This document shows positions 25,644 to 35,538 of a stretch of DNA of 64,000 bases, one piece after another. A program made the position numbers and the translations under genes. The notes beneath the pieces were generated by a model that made no database searches, had not been told where the DNA came from, and saw only the letters and a list, made by a program, of their open reading frames with translations. How positions within the stretch are numbered: position 1 is the stretch's first letter; each line of letters starts with the position of its first letter. The stretch is taken from positions 62,001-126,000 of the forward strand of contig JAISGN010000008.1 of NCBI GenBank assembly GCA_031263015.1. The letters are read 5' to 3'. The stretch comes from Bacteroidales bacterium (GTDB taxonomy: Bacteria; Bacteroidota; Bacteroidia; Bacteroidales; P3).

Positions 25644-28067
25644 TTAAAACGGATAATTGATGCCGAATTGAAAGGCTGGGCTTTTTAGAACAGACTTCGG
25701 CAACACAAAACGTGCAGATAAATCCTGTGCGGGGTCGTATAATTTCCATCCTGCGTCCAATCGCAAAGTCAAAATCGTAAGATTGAACCGCAAACCAACA
25801 CCTATGCCCACTGCTATCTCCTTATAAAAGTCCCAAGAGAATGCTCCGCCCGACAAATCGGCTTGCGGTCGCAACAACCACACGTTTCCGAAATCCATAA
25901 AAGCCCCTCCCTCTATGAATCCGAAGATTGGAAAACGGTATTCAATGTTTCCGCCGATTGCAATGTCGCCTGAACGCTCCACATTGCTGCTTAGAGTGTC
26001 GGCTTTCGCTGCTCCGGGTCCAAGAGAACGCAATTCCCATGCACGAAGATTGTTGGGACCGCCGCCAAAAAAGTTTTTCTCATACGGAAGCATCTTTGCA
26101 TTGCCGTAAGACACACCTATACCGCCATAGAACCTGAAAACAAGCGTCTGACGTTCGGTAGGATAAATATATTGTCTGAAATCAACATCAGTACGGGCGT
26201 ATTGCGAAAAAGGAATGCGGAAAATATAATATTGATTGAGGCTATCCTTAACGGCTTTGCTCACACTGCTGATAAGATACAAGAGATTGCCGCCCGTTTC
26301 TGCGTTAAAACTGAAATAACGATATGGTTGGCGAGAACCGATTGATTGTCCGTTGTAAAGATATGAGTAACGCATATCGGTAACGAAGTGATCGCTGACC
26401 TGATATCTCATTCGCTTTGACCAGGAAGCAAGTACCCGTTGATAATCATCGCTTGTAATGTCCATATCTACGAAATTAATTTCAGCAGGAAAGAACCAAT
26501 GACTCGTCTTCTCTGATGTTATCCACGTATAACCATAAGTCAGATTGAAAATATGGCGTTGGCTTTCCGGTCTTTTTTGATAATTGAACCCTGTTTTAAC
26601 CGTTGTGTGCGGTCGGAACTGCATTGAATAAAATTTAGTGGCAAATGGAGCAAGGAATCTGGGAAACTCTATTCCCAAATCAACCCCTACCTCAAATGCA
26701 CTGAAATATGACCAGAAATTAAGCTCTCTTGAACGGCTGAAAATGTCGCTTCTAATCTCGGAAGAGACCTTTGTATTTAATGAAAGTATCTCTGCTCCTT
26801 TGAAAATGTTACTATGACGAAATCCGAGATTGTATCCCAGCCCGAAATTGGAAGGATTTTTGCTGTAAGAGGCGTTTGTTTGCGAGTAGGTAGCCTCTGC
26901 TCCCGTGGCAATGGAGATTGGGTCTGATATTGATATCTTTAATTCAAAATCTACGGGCAATGTGTCTTTTCTCCAATCAACATCTCGCACTTCTATGGGC
27001 TTTATGTCTATGAACTTGAAGTTTCGTAATTGTGATAAGGCACTATATGTTCGTTTAACAACAGTCGGAGAATATACGCTGTCCTTTTGAAAGAGCATAC
27101 TCCGCAATAAAGGTTTTGTTTTGATAGGTTGTTCGCCGTTATTGAGAAAAAAGAATCGTGTTAAAGCGGAATGTTTGGTTTGTTTATGAAAAACGATTGT
27201 TGTATCAAAGACCTGATTGTAGCCTGTCAAAGAAGACGACTGATAATTGGGATAAACGTAAATGTTTCTTATGGTATAAACCTTGTGTCGCCCCTCTCTT
27301 ACAATTGAATCATTAGGTCGCCAAACCGGATTGCCGATTTTCATAGTTAAATTGAGAGTATTGTTGCCGTTTGCCGTATCTACAAGATAATTTACGTACT
27401 GTGCGGCAAATGAAAAGTAGCCGTATTCGTGCATTCTATCAACTACGCGGTCTCTTTCTTCACTTAAAATATCTTCATCATAGAATTCTCCGCGCTTTAT
27501 GGGCGAATCTTTCATTATCTCTTCTATCCGTTTGGCGATAACACTGTCTTTAACCTCTGTTGTAAAGTTATTTATGCGGTATCTGTCGTTTGCTTTTACG
27601 TTATACTTGACAACAACACGCCTTTTGTACTTTAACCACGGCGCATACCACTTTCGTTTAAATATAATGGTGTCTGTTATCGTTGAACCGAAACTTCCTT
27701 TGGTTTTAAGGTACTGTGATATGTTTTGTTGGCTTTGAAAAATCATGTTTTCGTCCAATTCTGCCGGCTTTTCCCCCCATGAGCGGAATGTATGCCGAGA
27801 AAACCAACTCACGGTGCTGTCTTCTCCACGCGGAGAGAGACTATAAAAATACATTCCCAGCTTCATACCGAATACTTCCGTGTTTGGGTCTTGCAAAATG
27901 AGGTTTGCAAGCGTGCCTTTTGAGAAATCCTTTGATGAAACCTCTACCTTATTTTTAGAAAGCAGCATTCCGTTTTCGCTTATGTGCTTAAACGGCGAGC
28001 AGGATGCAAGAATGCCGACACATAATGCAAGAACAATCAGCCTGAAACGACAAATCGTCATTTTCAT
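25644..28067 (-). CDS. tamL: TamL, BamA/TamA-like outer-membrane lipoprotein
   Basis: An 807-residue Omp85-family protein. It has a lipoprotein signal with lipobox LASC (Cys 23), POTRA-type domains in the N-terminal half, and a C-terminal 16-strand-type barrel with the family motifs FGGGPNNLRAWELRSLGPG and GDIAIGGNIEYRFPIFG. TamL is the lipidated Bacteroidota form of TamA, thought to work with TamB in moving lipids or proteins to the outer membrane. No tamB is in the window. Its start overlaps the waaA stop by 4 nt. Confidence 0.88.
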   Translation of the reverse strand: MKMTICRFRLIVLALCVGILASCSPFKHISENGMLLSKNKVEVSSKDFSKGTLANLILQDPNTEVFGMKLGMYFYSLSPRGEDSTVSWFSRHTFRSWGEKPAELDENMIFQSQQNISQYLKTKGSFGSTITDTIIFKRKWYAPWLKYKRRVVVKYNVKANDRYRINNFTTEVKDSVIAKRIEEIMKDSPIKRGEFYDEDILSEERDRVVDRMHEYGYFSFAAQYVNYLVDTANGNNTLNLTMKIGNPVWRPNDSIVREGRHKVYTIRNIYVYPNYQSSSLTGYNQVFDTTIVFHKQTKHSALTRFFFLNNGEQPIKTKPLLRSMLFQKDSVYSPTVVKRTYSALSQLRNFKFIDIKPIEVRDVDWRKDTLPVDFELKISISDPISIATGAEATYSQTNASYSKNPSNFGLGYNLGFRHSNIFKGAEILSLNTKVSSEIRSDIFSRSRELNFWSYFSAFEVGVDLGIEFPRFLAPFATKFYSMQFRPHTTVKTGFNYQKRPESQRHIFNLTYGYTWITSEKTSHWFFPAEINFVDMDITSDDYQRVLASWSKRMRYQVSDHFVTDMRYSYLYNGQSIGSRQPYRYFSFNAETGGNLLYLISSVSKAVKDSLNQYYIFRIPFSQYARTDVDFRQYIYPTERQTLVFRFYGGIGVSYGNAKMLPYEKNFFGGGPNNLRAWELRSLGPGAAKADTLSSNVERSGDIAIGGNIEYRFPIFGFIEGGAFMDFGNVWLLRPQADLSGGAFSWDFYKEIAVGIGVGLRFNLTILTLRLDAGWKLYDPAQDLSARFVLPKSVLKSPAFQFGINYPF

Positions 28068-29272
28068 AAGGCATTTGATTTTAGGTATTCAAAGATTACA
28101 TCGCTTGCTCCCGCATTCCGATTGACGTAATCCTTGCATACTGCCGATGCTTTGGCGTATTCATTTTCCGAGAAGCCGTTTAAAAATTCCGAAAGTTGAT
28201 TTGGTGAATTTATTGCTTGCGCTCCGTGAAATGAAATCAAGTCTTGTGCCTCCCTGAACTTTTGATAATTCGGTCCGAAGCAGACAGGCTTGCCATAAGT
28301 CGCCGCTTCAAGAATATTATGTATGCCTTTGCCGAATCCTCCTCCCACATAAGCAATATGACAATAGCGATAAAGACTTGACAAAAGCCCAATCGTATTA
28401 ACAATGATAAGCCTTGTCGTATTGATGTTTGCTTCGGTAAGTTCGGAATAAAGCAACGATTGAGGGAAAAGACCTTGAATGAATTTTATATGCCCATCGT
28501 CAATGTTGTGAGGCACGATTATTATCTTCATATCCTTTATATCCGCATCAAAAAGCAGCTTCTCATCTTCCTTCCAACTGCTTCCGAGCATCAGAACCTT
28601 GTTTGATTTGCACCAAGCCTCAATCAACGGAAGGCAAACAGCATTCTCCGCCACTTGTTTCACTCTGTCAAAGCGCGTATCGCCGCATAAAGTGTATTCA
28701 AAGCCGAAATGTTTCATAAAATCCGCCGTTTGCTCGTCCTGAACAAAGAAATGCTCAAAGCAATGCAGCCTTTGGCGAAACCATTTGCCGTACCAACGCC
28801 GCAAATAGTGCGAACGGCGAACAATTAACGAGATTTGATAAAGATGAATCTTTGAAAGGGCGGCAATAAAGTTAAACCAAAATTCATATTTCACAAAGAT
28901 TGCTATCTTAGGATGAGCATATCGGATAAATCTTGCGGCGTTTGCTTTTGTGTCATTCGGCAAATAAACCACGTAATCGGCGTAAGGGTAGTTTTTTCTC
29001 ACCTCATAACCTGACGGAGAGTAGAAAGAAAGCAATATTTTCCAAGAAGGACAGGATGTTTTCAGCCTTTCAATCAACACTCGCCCCTGTTCAAATTCTC
29101 CAAGCGAAGCACAATGAACCCAAATCACCTTATCATCATCGCCAATCTGCTTTAAAGTTGCCCAAGTCTGCCTTCTGCCTTTTACCATAAGCCTTACCTT
29201 ATGATTAAACAAAGCATAAAAGCCGGTCAAACAGCCATAAATATGAATAAAGACTTGATAGACGAGAGCCAT
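28064..29272 (-). CDS. waaA: 3-deoxy-D-manno-octulosonic acid (Kdo) transferase
   Basis: A 402-residue glycosyltransferase that adds Kdo to lipid A. The N-terminal membrane helix region (LVYQVFIHIYGCLTGFYALF) precedes the family patterns VHCASLGEFEQGR, with the catalytic-type Glu, and LLSFYSPSGYEVRK. The C-terminal donor-binding half has HIAYVGGGFGKGIHNILEAA and GKPVCFGPNYQKF. It lies in a four-gene envelope operon, between an outer-membrane protein gene and tamL. Confidence 0.93.
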   Translation of the reverse strand: MALVYQVFIHIYGCLTGFYALFNHKVRLMVKGRRQTWATLKQIGDDDKVIWVHCASLGEFEQGRVLIERLKTSCPSWKILLSFYSPSGYEVRKNYPYADYVVYLPNDTKANAARFIRYAHPKIAIFVKYEFWFNFIAALSKIHLYQISLIVRRSHYLRRWYGKWFRQRLHCFEHFFVQDEQTADFMKHFGFEYTLCGDTRFDRVKQVAENAVCLPLIEAWCKSNKVLMLGSSWKEDEKLLFDADIKDMKIIIVPHNIDDGHIKFIQGLFPQSLLYSELTEANINTTRLIIVNTIGLLSSLYRYCHIAYVGGGFGKGIHNILEAATYGKPVCFGPNYQKFREAQDLISFHGAQAINSPNQLSEFLNGFSENEYAKASAVCKDYVNRNAGASDVIFEYLKSNAL

Positions 29273-29299
29273 TAGCGGTTTCGGTTTGCTGTTATGCCG

Positions 29300-30088
29300 T
29301 TAATAATATATTCTTTGCGATGTCGGATTGTAGAATTGAAATATCCATGCGGCTTTAAGCGTAATCATTCTGTCGCTATAAACTTTCGTATCGCCGGAAC
29401 GAAGGTCTGCCTGATATTTTCTGGTCATCTGTGTCCATGCTTGGTCAAATTGCAGCCCTATATAGAAGTTTGCAAACGAGTATTTGCCGAAATACATATA
29501 TCCTATAAAGCCCGACACCATCGGACCCCTCATTTGTCGGTCATAAAGGCGTCTATAATCGCCTTCTAACTGATGTGCTTTCTCGGAAGAGGTGGAATAA
29601 ACTATCTGATGCTGTAAATAACCGGCTCCGAGGCTGACTAACAAGCCCGAATTGCTGTTAAAAATACCCAAAGGGAAGACCTTACCAACGGCAACCTTAC
29701 CACTAAGATTTCTATTTGAAGCAACAACGCCGGCATTCGTGCCTCCTTCGCCGATAAGAAAAGGATCATTGCCGGTAGTCATTATATCCTTCAAAATTTC
29801 GTTCTTTATCTTAACATTATCGGTCGCAAACTGAAAGCCGAAATTAGCATTGAACACCCAGTTGCTTCGTGTCTTGACACCGATATCAAATCCCAAATCC
29901 ATGAAAGGCTCATATCGCCGTCCCATTTCGCCGTAAGGAAATGTCCAACCAAGCGAAAAAGCACAATAAGGTATGGTTGCAAGGGTGTCTTTCTTCTGAA
30001 CAATTGTCCTGTCCATTATTTGAGCGGAAGCAATGCCGCTTAAAGACAGGCAAAATAGCATTAAAACAATTACTTTTCTTATTTTCAT
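29300..30088 (-). CDS. Conserved outer-membrane protein of unknown function
   Basis: A 262-residue protein with signal peptide (VIVLMLFCLSLSGIASA). It shows alternating strands typical of a small barrel: FSLGWTFPYGEMGRRYEPF, GFDIGVKTRSNWVFNANFGF and a C-terminal stretch ending in WIFQFYNPTSQRIYY. I do not recognise a named family. It begins 6 nt after the M14 peptidase stop and precedes waaA by 27 nt, so it belongs to the same operon. Confidence 0.65.
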   Translation of the reverse strand: MKIRKVIVLMLFCLSLSGIASAQIMDRTIVQKKDTLATIPYCAFSLGWTFPYGEMGRRYEPFMDLGFDIGVKTRSNWVFNANFGFQFATDNVKIKNEILKDIMTTGNDPFLIGEGGTNAGVVASNRNLSGKVAVGKVFPLGIFNSNSGLLVSLGAGYLQHQIVYSTSSEKAHQLEGDYRRLYDRQMRGPMVSGFIGYMYFGKYSFANFYIGLQFDQAWTQMTRKYQADLRSGDTKVYSDRMITLKAAWIFQFYNPTSQRIYY

Positions 30089-30094
30089 TATCCG

Positions 30095-31810
30095 TTATCT
30101 GTTTATAATTATAATAGTCTTCACAATAGGTTTGCCGCTCTTGCTTTCAATGAATGCAAACAAGTATTTACCGTCGGCAATTCGTCCTTTGGTATCAATA
30201 ATATTTCGTCCTGCTGCAATTTTCCCTTCCATTAAACGCTTTGATTCAAGGTTTAGTATTTGATAACTGCCGTTTGATGAAGATACGACCTCAAATTGCG
30301 ACAGGCAAGGGTTAGGAAAAATGTTCAATACCTCATTCCGTTCTTCAACATCGCTCAATCCTACCCCGCTAACCAAAGATACATTTAATGTCTTCTGCTC
30401 TCGGTCGGCTAAATTGACGTTAAAAGTCCGCGAAACATAGCCTTGCTTTGAGAAAGTGAGCGAATAACTGCCCTGATGCAAAGGACGAAAATAATAACCG
30501 CCCGTTTTGGAATACACAAATGAGGTTTGGTCATCGTGATAATCAACAAAAACCATAACGCTGTCAAGTTCCGCTCCGGTCAAACTATCTTTCACCTTTC
30601 CATTTACGCCGTAAAAACATTCCTCCATCAAGGTTAAAAATCCCGAATTGAGATAATGCCAGAATGAAGGCAAGGAATCGGGAGGCGGAGTCTTGTTAAT
30701 AGAGATTTCAAGTGTCGTTTCCCGCTGACCAAGTGAGTAAGTATGATAATCCTGACGGCTTCCGCTGATAGGATACCAGTCATAGCCGAGAATATAACCG
30801 CAACTCGCCACATCGGTAAAGTAATTCGGCGGAGCATATTGCCGTAAGGTATCCACAAAACGCCCGCACATTTGCACAAACCAGTCATTATCGGGATGGG
30901 AAACGCCGTTTGACGGCAGCGGATAGTCATAAGGATAATTGCAAACCTCACTTCCTCCGTGCAGATTATAGTTTATATCAAATCTTTCCTTTATTGCATA
31001 TTCCATAAACGCCATTGTCTCCGCCTGAAACGCCTCTTCATCGGGATGAAGACCTAATTTGGGGGACGGGAAATTGCGATTCAAATCAACATTGTTAGCA
31101 TTAAAACGTTTGGAAACCGATACCGATTGATTGCCTCCGCAATACGTGCCGTCAGGATTTGCCATCGGACAAATATAAAGCCGTATGCCGCTCATAATTT
31201 GCGATATCCTCGCATCCGAATGAGCATTTGCCAGCATATAATCGGCAAGCCGCAACATCATCACTGCTCCCGTCAGTTCATCTCCGTGCATTGATGAACT
31301 GAAAAAGCATTTCGGTTTATCAAGAGGATGATTTACGCTGTCGGAAAGGCACAAAACCAAAAGCAAACGTCCGTTGGTTGTCGCTCCGATAGTGTCTAAA
31401 CGGCATAAATCGGGATATTTTTCGGCGAAACCCTGCATCAACGCCACATAAACCTCATAAGACGGATACAAATTCCAGGAAAGCATTTGCGAAGTGTCGG
31501 TTGCAACCCACGAAGCCTTGCTTTGCCGATTCTCAATCAAAGGTTCATAAGGCAGATTGAGTGTAAGAAATTTATCAAAGCCCTTTTCATTGACATAACA
31601 CAGCCATTTGCCGCTGCGAAACGCATCAACAGAAACCGTATTGCTTAAAACATCAAGCCAATCTCTGCTTGCAGCGACCAGAATCTTTGCTTGCCCGTTT
31701 TCCGAAAGTGCTTTGCGTACAATCAACTCTCTTTCCATCGTTTGCGATTGACATAAGAGGGCTGCCAAAGCAAAGAAAACAACAATAAAGCCTCGTTTTT
31801 TCATCATCAA
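30095..31810 (-). CDS. Secreted M14 zinc carboxypeptidase with T9SS sorting domain
   Basis: A 571-residue protein with signal peptide (FIVVFFALAALLCQSQ). The M14 catalytic domain has the zinc motif HGDELTG (His and Glu ligands, about residue 175), the third ligand His in NYNLHGGSEV, and the catalytic Glu in ETTLEISINK. A carboxypeptidase-regulatory-like beta domain follows (NGKVKDSLTGAELDSVMVFV). A type A sorting domain with IFPNPCLSQFEVVSS ends the protein. It is therefore a likely T9SS client acting on peptides at the surface or in the medium. It is the first gene of the waaA-tamL operon. Confidence 0.92.
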   Translation of the reverse strand: MMMKKRGFIVVFFALAALLCQSQTMERELIVRKALSENGQAKILVAASRDWLDVLSNTVSVDAFRSGKWLCYVNEKGFDKFLTLNLPYEPLIENRQSKASWVATDTSQMLSWNLYPSYEVYVALMQGFAEKYPDLCRLDTIGATTNGRLLLVLCLSDSVNHPLDKPKCFFSSSMHGDELTGAVMMLRLADYMLANAHSDARISQIMSGIRLYICPMANPDGTYCGGNQSVSVSKRFNANNVDLNRNFPSPKLGLHPDEEAFQAETMAFMEYAIKERFDINYNLHGGSEVCNYPYDYPLPSNGVSHPDNDWFVQMCGRFVDTLRQYAPPNYFTDVASCGYILGYDWYPISGSRQDYHTYSLGQRETTLEISINKTPPPDSLPSFWHYLNSGFLTLMEECFYGVNGKVKDSLTGAELDSVMVFVDYHDDQTSFVYSKTGGYYFRPLHQGSYSLTFSKQGYVSRTFNVNLADREQKTLNVSLVSGVGLSDVEERNEVLNIFPNPCLSQFEVVSSSNGSYQILNLESKRLMEGKIAAGRNIIDTKGRIADGKYLFAFIESKSGKPIVKTIIIINR

Positions 31811-31825
31811 TGCCTGTTTTGTATT

Positions 31826-31834
31826 GCAAAAGTA
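31826..31834 (-). promoter_or_regulatory. Promoter box of the M14-waaA-tamL operon
   Basis: TACTTTTGC on the minus strand, 15 nt before the start codon, matches the -7 consensus and would give a very short leader. A clear -33 element is not seen. Confidence 0.6.
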
Positions 31835-31905
31835 AATAAAAATTAAATTCTCATCTCATAACATCTTTTTCTTATCAAATAATATTTTGCTCTTACCGCC
31901 TTTTA

Positions 31906-31999
31906 TTTTCAAAGGGTATATACCAAATTTCGGTTTGGTATATACCTAACTCGGATTTGGTATATATCTAATTATAATTTGGTATATACCCTTTGAAAA
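31906..31999. repeat. 22-nt phased palindrome array between divergent genes
   Basis: Four copies of the palindrome GGTATATACC (third copy GGTATATATC) begin at 31915, 31937, 31959 and 31981, exactly 22 nt apart. The outermost 24 nt on each side (31906-31929 and 31976-31999) are perfect reverse complements, starting TTTTCAAAGGG. It lies between the M14 peptidase and pcm promoters. A degenerate AAAGGCTGTGT unit of the other repeat family follows at 32002. It may be an operator array or a relative of the 21-nt arrays with a different core. Confidence 0.9.
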
Positions 32000-32039
32000 C
32001 GAAAGGCTGTGTGCCGAAAATGAAATCTATAAAAAATAT

Positions 32040-32048
32040 TATCTTTGC
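32040..32048 (+). promoter_or_regulatory. Promoter box of pcm
   Basis: TATCTTTGC, 21 nt before the pcm start, is a perfect -7 box. The palindrome array ends 40 nt upstream of it. Confidence 0.65.
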
Positions 32049-32069
32049 AGCCCTAAAAGAATTATATCA

Positions 32070-32723
32070 ATGTACGAGGATACTACAAGGCACAAAGGTT
32101 TAAGGAAAAGGCTGATTGATGAACTTAAAAGCAAGGGCATTAGCGACAAGAAGGTGTTGGAGGCTATGAATACCGTGCCTCGTCATTTTTTTATGGAGTT
32201 GTCGCTCAATCCTAAGATAGCATATACCGATACGGCAGTGTATATTGAGCAGGGACAGACCATTTCGCGCCCTTTTACCGTGGCTTTTCAATCTCAATTG
32301 CTGGATGTGAAGAAGAATGAGAAGGTTCTGGAAATCGGAACAGGCTCCGGTTATCAGACGGCAATACTTTGTTCCCTTAATGCGAACGTTTATACGGTTG
32401 AAAGGCAGCAGGAACTTTTTTTTTCAGCCAGAACGCTGCTTCTTCAATTAGGTTATAAAGCCAAATGCGTGCTTGCCGACGGCTATAAGGGCTTATCTAC
32501 TTTTGCTCCTTTTGATAAGATTATTGTTACTTGCGGTGCTCCTTTTATTCCTGAGGCATTGATTAGTCAATTGAAGGTCGGCGGCTCTATGGTCATTCCT
32601 GTCGGTGAGCAATCTCAAACAATGTATAAAATAATCAAAAAATCGGAAAATTGTTTAGAGAAATTAAACTATGGAGACTGCCTTTTCGTTCCGATGTTAG
32701 AAGAGAAGAATCTGACGATTTGA
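32070..32723 (+). CDS. pcm: Protein-L-isoaspartate O-methyltransferase
   Basis: A 217-residue SAM-dependent methyltransferase that starts the repair of isoaspartate in damaged proteins. It has the family's N-terminal VPRHFF segment, the substrate pattern IEQGQTISRPFTVAFQ, and SAM motif I VLEIGTGSGYQTAIL (about residues 85-99). IIVTCGAPFIPEALI and LKVGGSMVIPVG follow. The length is normal. It has its own promoter and lies 172 nt before porP. Confidence 0.94.
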   Translation: MYEDTTRHKGLRKRLIDELKSKGISDKKVLEAMNTVPRHFFMELSLNPKIAYTDTAVYIEQGQTISRPFTVAFQSQLLDVKKNEKVLEIGTGSGYQTAILCSLNANVYTVERQQELFFSARTLLLQLGYKAKCVLADGYKGLSTFAPFDKIIVTCGAPFIPEALISQLKVGGSMVIPVGEQSQTMYKIIKKSENCLEKLNYGDCLFVPMLEEKNLTI

Positions 32724-32816
32724 TTTTTTTCAATCATAATGTAACATTTTTCAGAGTTTTACGTTAGAGTTATCATCACAAATAAAAAGACAGAAGTAAA
32801 AAAATTTGATATGATG

Positions 32817-32848
32817 TTGTGGGTTTATAATTTTTTTTGTAATATTGC
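32817..32848 (+). promoter_or_regulatory. Promoter of porP-gldJ
   Basis: TTG at 32817-32819 and TAATATTGC at 32840-32848, with 20 nt between, resemble the general promoter with one mismatch in the -7 box. It lies 47 nt before porP. Confidence 0.5.
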
Positions 32849-32895
32849 AGGCTAAAAAAGTGAATTTATAACATGTTATTGATACATATAGTAAG

Positions 32896-33912
32896 ATGAA
32901 GAAAAGTATATTAACTATATTGGCAGCATTGGCTTTAAGCATTTCAGGGTTATTTGCACAAGACCCTCATTTTTCTCAATTCTATGCTACGCCTCTTTAT
33001 ACAAATCCTGCGTTGGCAGGGTCTCTGGTGTGCCCAAGAGTGAGTATTGTTTATAGAAATCAATGGCCTTCAATACAACAAGCATTCAGAACACCTGCTG
33101 TTAGTTACGACCAATATTTTGACGCTCTTTCCGGAGGTATAGGCGTTTTTGTGATGAGTGATGCTCAAAGCGAATATTATCGTACAAACATGGCGGCGTT
33201 GATGTATTCGTTGCGATTAAAGATAACAAAAGATGTATTTTTGAATCTTGCTGTTCAAGGAAGTATTACAAGCAGAAGTTTGGATTGGGATAAGTTACAT
33301 TTTGGTGATGAGATAGATCCTCGTTATGGTTTTATCTATACTTCAATGGCAGAAAGACCTTCTTCTATGTCCAGAACGTTTTTTGATGTCGGAGCAGGAC
33401 TTGTCGTTTATGGAGAACAATGGTATGTTGGTTTTGCAGCCCATAATTTAACGCAACCTAACGATGGTTATCTTGGATATAACAGAATACCTATTCGTTG
33501 GACGGCACACGCAGGAATGAACTTTAACATAAGTAGAGATGCGAGGCGAACAAATGCATTCTTCGGTGCTCCTATTATTTCGCCTAACGTGATTTATGAT
33601 TATCAAAACGGCTTTCAGAAGTTGAATTTAGGATTATATCTTGATTGGAGCCCGTTTATCGTAGGTGCTTGGCTACGTCATCCTTTATCTGGCTACGAAG
33701 GTATTAATGGGACGCAATATTTTGAAGCCGATGCAATCGTTCTTTTATTTGGAGCACAGTGGGAGAAATTTAAATTAGGATATTCTTATGATATAACTGT
33801 GTCGGGGTTGTCTAATGCGTCAGGCGGTGCTCACGAAATATCGCTGTCTTACCAATTCCCTTGCCCTGAAAAGCATAAAAAAGTTAAATCAATTAAATGT
33901 CCTTCATTCTAA
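32896..33912 (+). CDS. porP: PorP/SprF family type IX secretion membrane protein
   Basis: A 338-residue protein with signal peptide (ILAALALSISGLFAQ). It has the family's start DPHFSQFYATPLYTNPALAG and then barrel strands with DALSGGIGVFVMSDAQSEYY and YEGINGTQYFEADAIVLLFG. PorP/SprF proteins sit in the outer membrane with the T9SS and help secrete or attach particular clients. Here it is followed by a GldJ-type lipoprotein, consistent with a secretion role. Genomes often have several copies, so it need not be the core one. Confidence 0.88.
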   Translation: MKKSILTILAALALSISGLFAQDPHFSQFYATPLYTNPALAGSLVCPRVSIVYRNQWPSIQQAFRTPAVSYDQYFDALSGGIGVFVMSDAQSEYYRTNMAALMYSLRLKITKDVFLNLAVQGSITSRSLDWDKLHFGDEIDPRYGFIYTSMAERPSSMSRTFFDVGAGLVVYGEQWYVGFAAHNLTQPNDGYLGYNRIPIRWTAHAGMNFNISRDARRTNAFFGAPIISPNVIYDYQNGFQKLNLGLYLDWSPFIVGAWLRHPLSGYEGINGTQYFEADAIVLLFGAQWEKFKLGYSYDITVSGLSNASGGAHEISLSYQFPCPEKHKKVKSIKCPSF

Positions 33913-33963
33913 AACAATAAAAAGATAATTATAGAGTATTATATTGTAATAAAATTATAGAGT

Positions 33964-35508
33964 ATGAAAATTAAATTTATTAACAGAATCTGTTTTGCCG
34001 TTGCTTCCATAGTGTTGTTAGCCGGTTGTGGCGGAGGAAATAATGTTTCTCCGACTACAGGATGGGCTTACGACGATCCGGAATGGGGAGGTTTTGAATC
34101 CGCAAACCCAACAGAACAAATAACACCTACAGGAATGGTTTTTGTTGAGGGCGGAAGTTTCACTATGGGGTCAAAACAAGACCGTGTAACAAATGACTTT
34201 AACAACGTATCACGTAAAGTTACCGTTCCGTCATTCTTTATGGACGAATGCGAAATCACAAACATCGCTTATAGAGAATATTTGGACTGGTTAAGGCGTG
34301 TTTATTCTGATTATCCTGAAGTATATCGCCGTGCTTTACCAGATACTCTTTGTTGGAGAAATAAATTGGCTTACGATGAGAAAATGGTAGATTATTATTT
34401 TCGTCATCCAAACTACTCTAACTATCCTGTAGTAGGAGTAACTTGGTTGCAAGCGGTTGATTATTGTGCATGGAGAACAGACCGTGAGAATGAGAAGATA
34501 TTAATAGATGCCGGTATTTTGGAATTGAATGTTACTGAGCAGAATAACGACAACGTTTTCACAACCGATGCTTATATGGCAGGCTTATATGAAGGCATAG
34601 TCAATGAACCTATTCCTGATCTTGACCCTAATTCTCAGGGAGAACGTGTTGCAAGAATGGAGGATGGCATTATTTTGCCTAAATTCCGCTTACCGACCGA
34701 AGCAGAGTGGGAATTTGCAGCCTATGGCTTAATCGGCAACACTGTTGAGGAGCGACAAATTGACCAACGCGTATATCCTTGGAACGGATACGTTACTCGC
34801 AGTGATGATAAGAAATATTACGGACAAATGCTTGCAAACTTTAAGCGTGGAAGAGGTGATGCTATGGGTATTGCAGGCGCATTGAACGACCATTGGTCAT
34901 ATACCAATCCTGTTAATTTCTATTTCCCTAATGATTACGGCTTATACAATATGGCGGGCAACGTTGCTGAATGGGTAATGGACGTTTATCGTAATGAAAC
35001 CTCACAAGATGCCTACGACATCAATCCTTTCAGAGGTAATGTCTATATGACGAAAGTTCTTGATGCGGATGGACTCGTTTCGGAGAAAGATTCTCTGGGT
35101 CGTATTGCTTATCGCGAGGTAACTGTTGCAGAAAACATCAATCGCCGCAACTATAAACAAGCCGACAATATCAATTATTTGGATGGTGATTTGGCTTCAC
35201 AACTACGTGCTGACCAAAACTGGAAACAACAAACAGAAGAAGGTGATATAGATATGGCAAGCGGAGGATATGATGAAACGGAAGGAACAGGAGAAGAAAC
35301 AGCCGCTCAAAAAACAGTAACGGACGGAATGTATGATTACGGACGCTCTTCATTGGTTAGTGATAGGGTAAGAGTGGTGAAAGGCGGCTCATGGAAGGAC
35401 CGAGCATTCTATTTAAGTCCGGGAGAACGCCGTTTCCTTGACCAATCCAAGTCATCCAACTGGATAGGGTTTAGATGTGCAGTGGATAAAGTAGGATTCC
35501 AAGAATAA
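33964..35508 (+). CDS. gldJ: GldJ-type T9SS/gliding lipoprotein
   Basis: A 514-residue lipoprotein (lipobox LLAGC, Cys 22) with a formylglycine-generating-enzyme-like fold. It resembles GldJ more than GldK. The mature part begins with TTGWAYDDPEWGGFE, then GMVFVEGGSFTMGS, FFMDECEITNIAYREYLDWL, NYPVVGVTWLQAVDY and RLPTEAEWEFAA, and ends with KGGSWKDRAFYLSPGERR. GldJ is needed to keep GldK levels and for secretion. It lacks enzyme activity as far as known. A strong terminator follows, and no gldKLMN genes are next to it. Confidence 0.85.
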   Translation: MKIKFINRICFAVASIVLLAGCGGGNNVSPTTGWAYDDPEWGGFESANPTEQITPTGMVFVEGGSFTMGSKQDRVTNDFNNVSRKVTVPSFFMDECEITNIAYREYLDWLRRVYSDYPEVYRRALPDTLCWRNKLAYDEKMVDYYFRHPNYSNYPVVGVTWLQAVDYCAWRTDRENEKILIDAGILELNVTEQNNDNVFTTDAYMAGLYEGIVNEPIPDLDPNSQGERVARMEDGIILPKFRLPTEAEWEFAAYGLIGNTVEERQIDQRVYPWNGYVTRSDDKKYYGQMLANFKRGRGDAMGIAGALNDHWSYTNPVNFYFPNDYGLYNMAGNVAEWVMDVYRNETSQDAYDINPFRGNVYMTKVLDADGLVSEKDSLGRIAYREVTVAENINRRNYKQADNINYLDGDLASQLRADQNWKQQTEEGDIDMASGGYDETEGTGEETAAQKTVTDGMYDYGRSSLVSDRVRVVKGGSWKDRAFYLSPGERRFLDQSKSSNWIGFRCAVDKVGFQE

Positions 35509-35538
35509 AAGCAAATTAAAACCTAAATAAAAGCAAGA

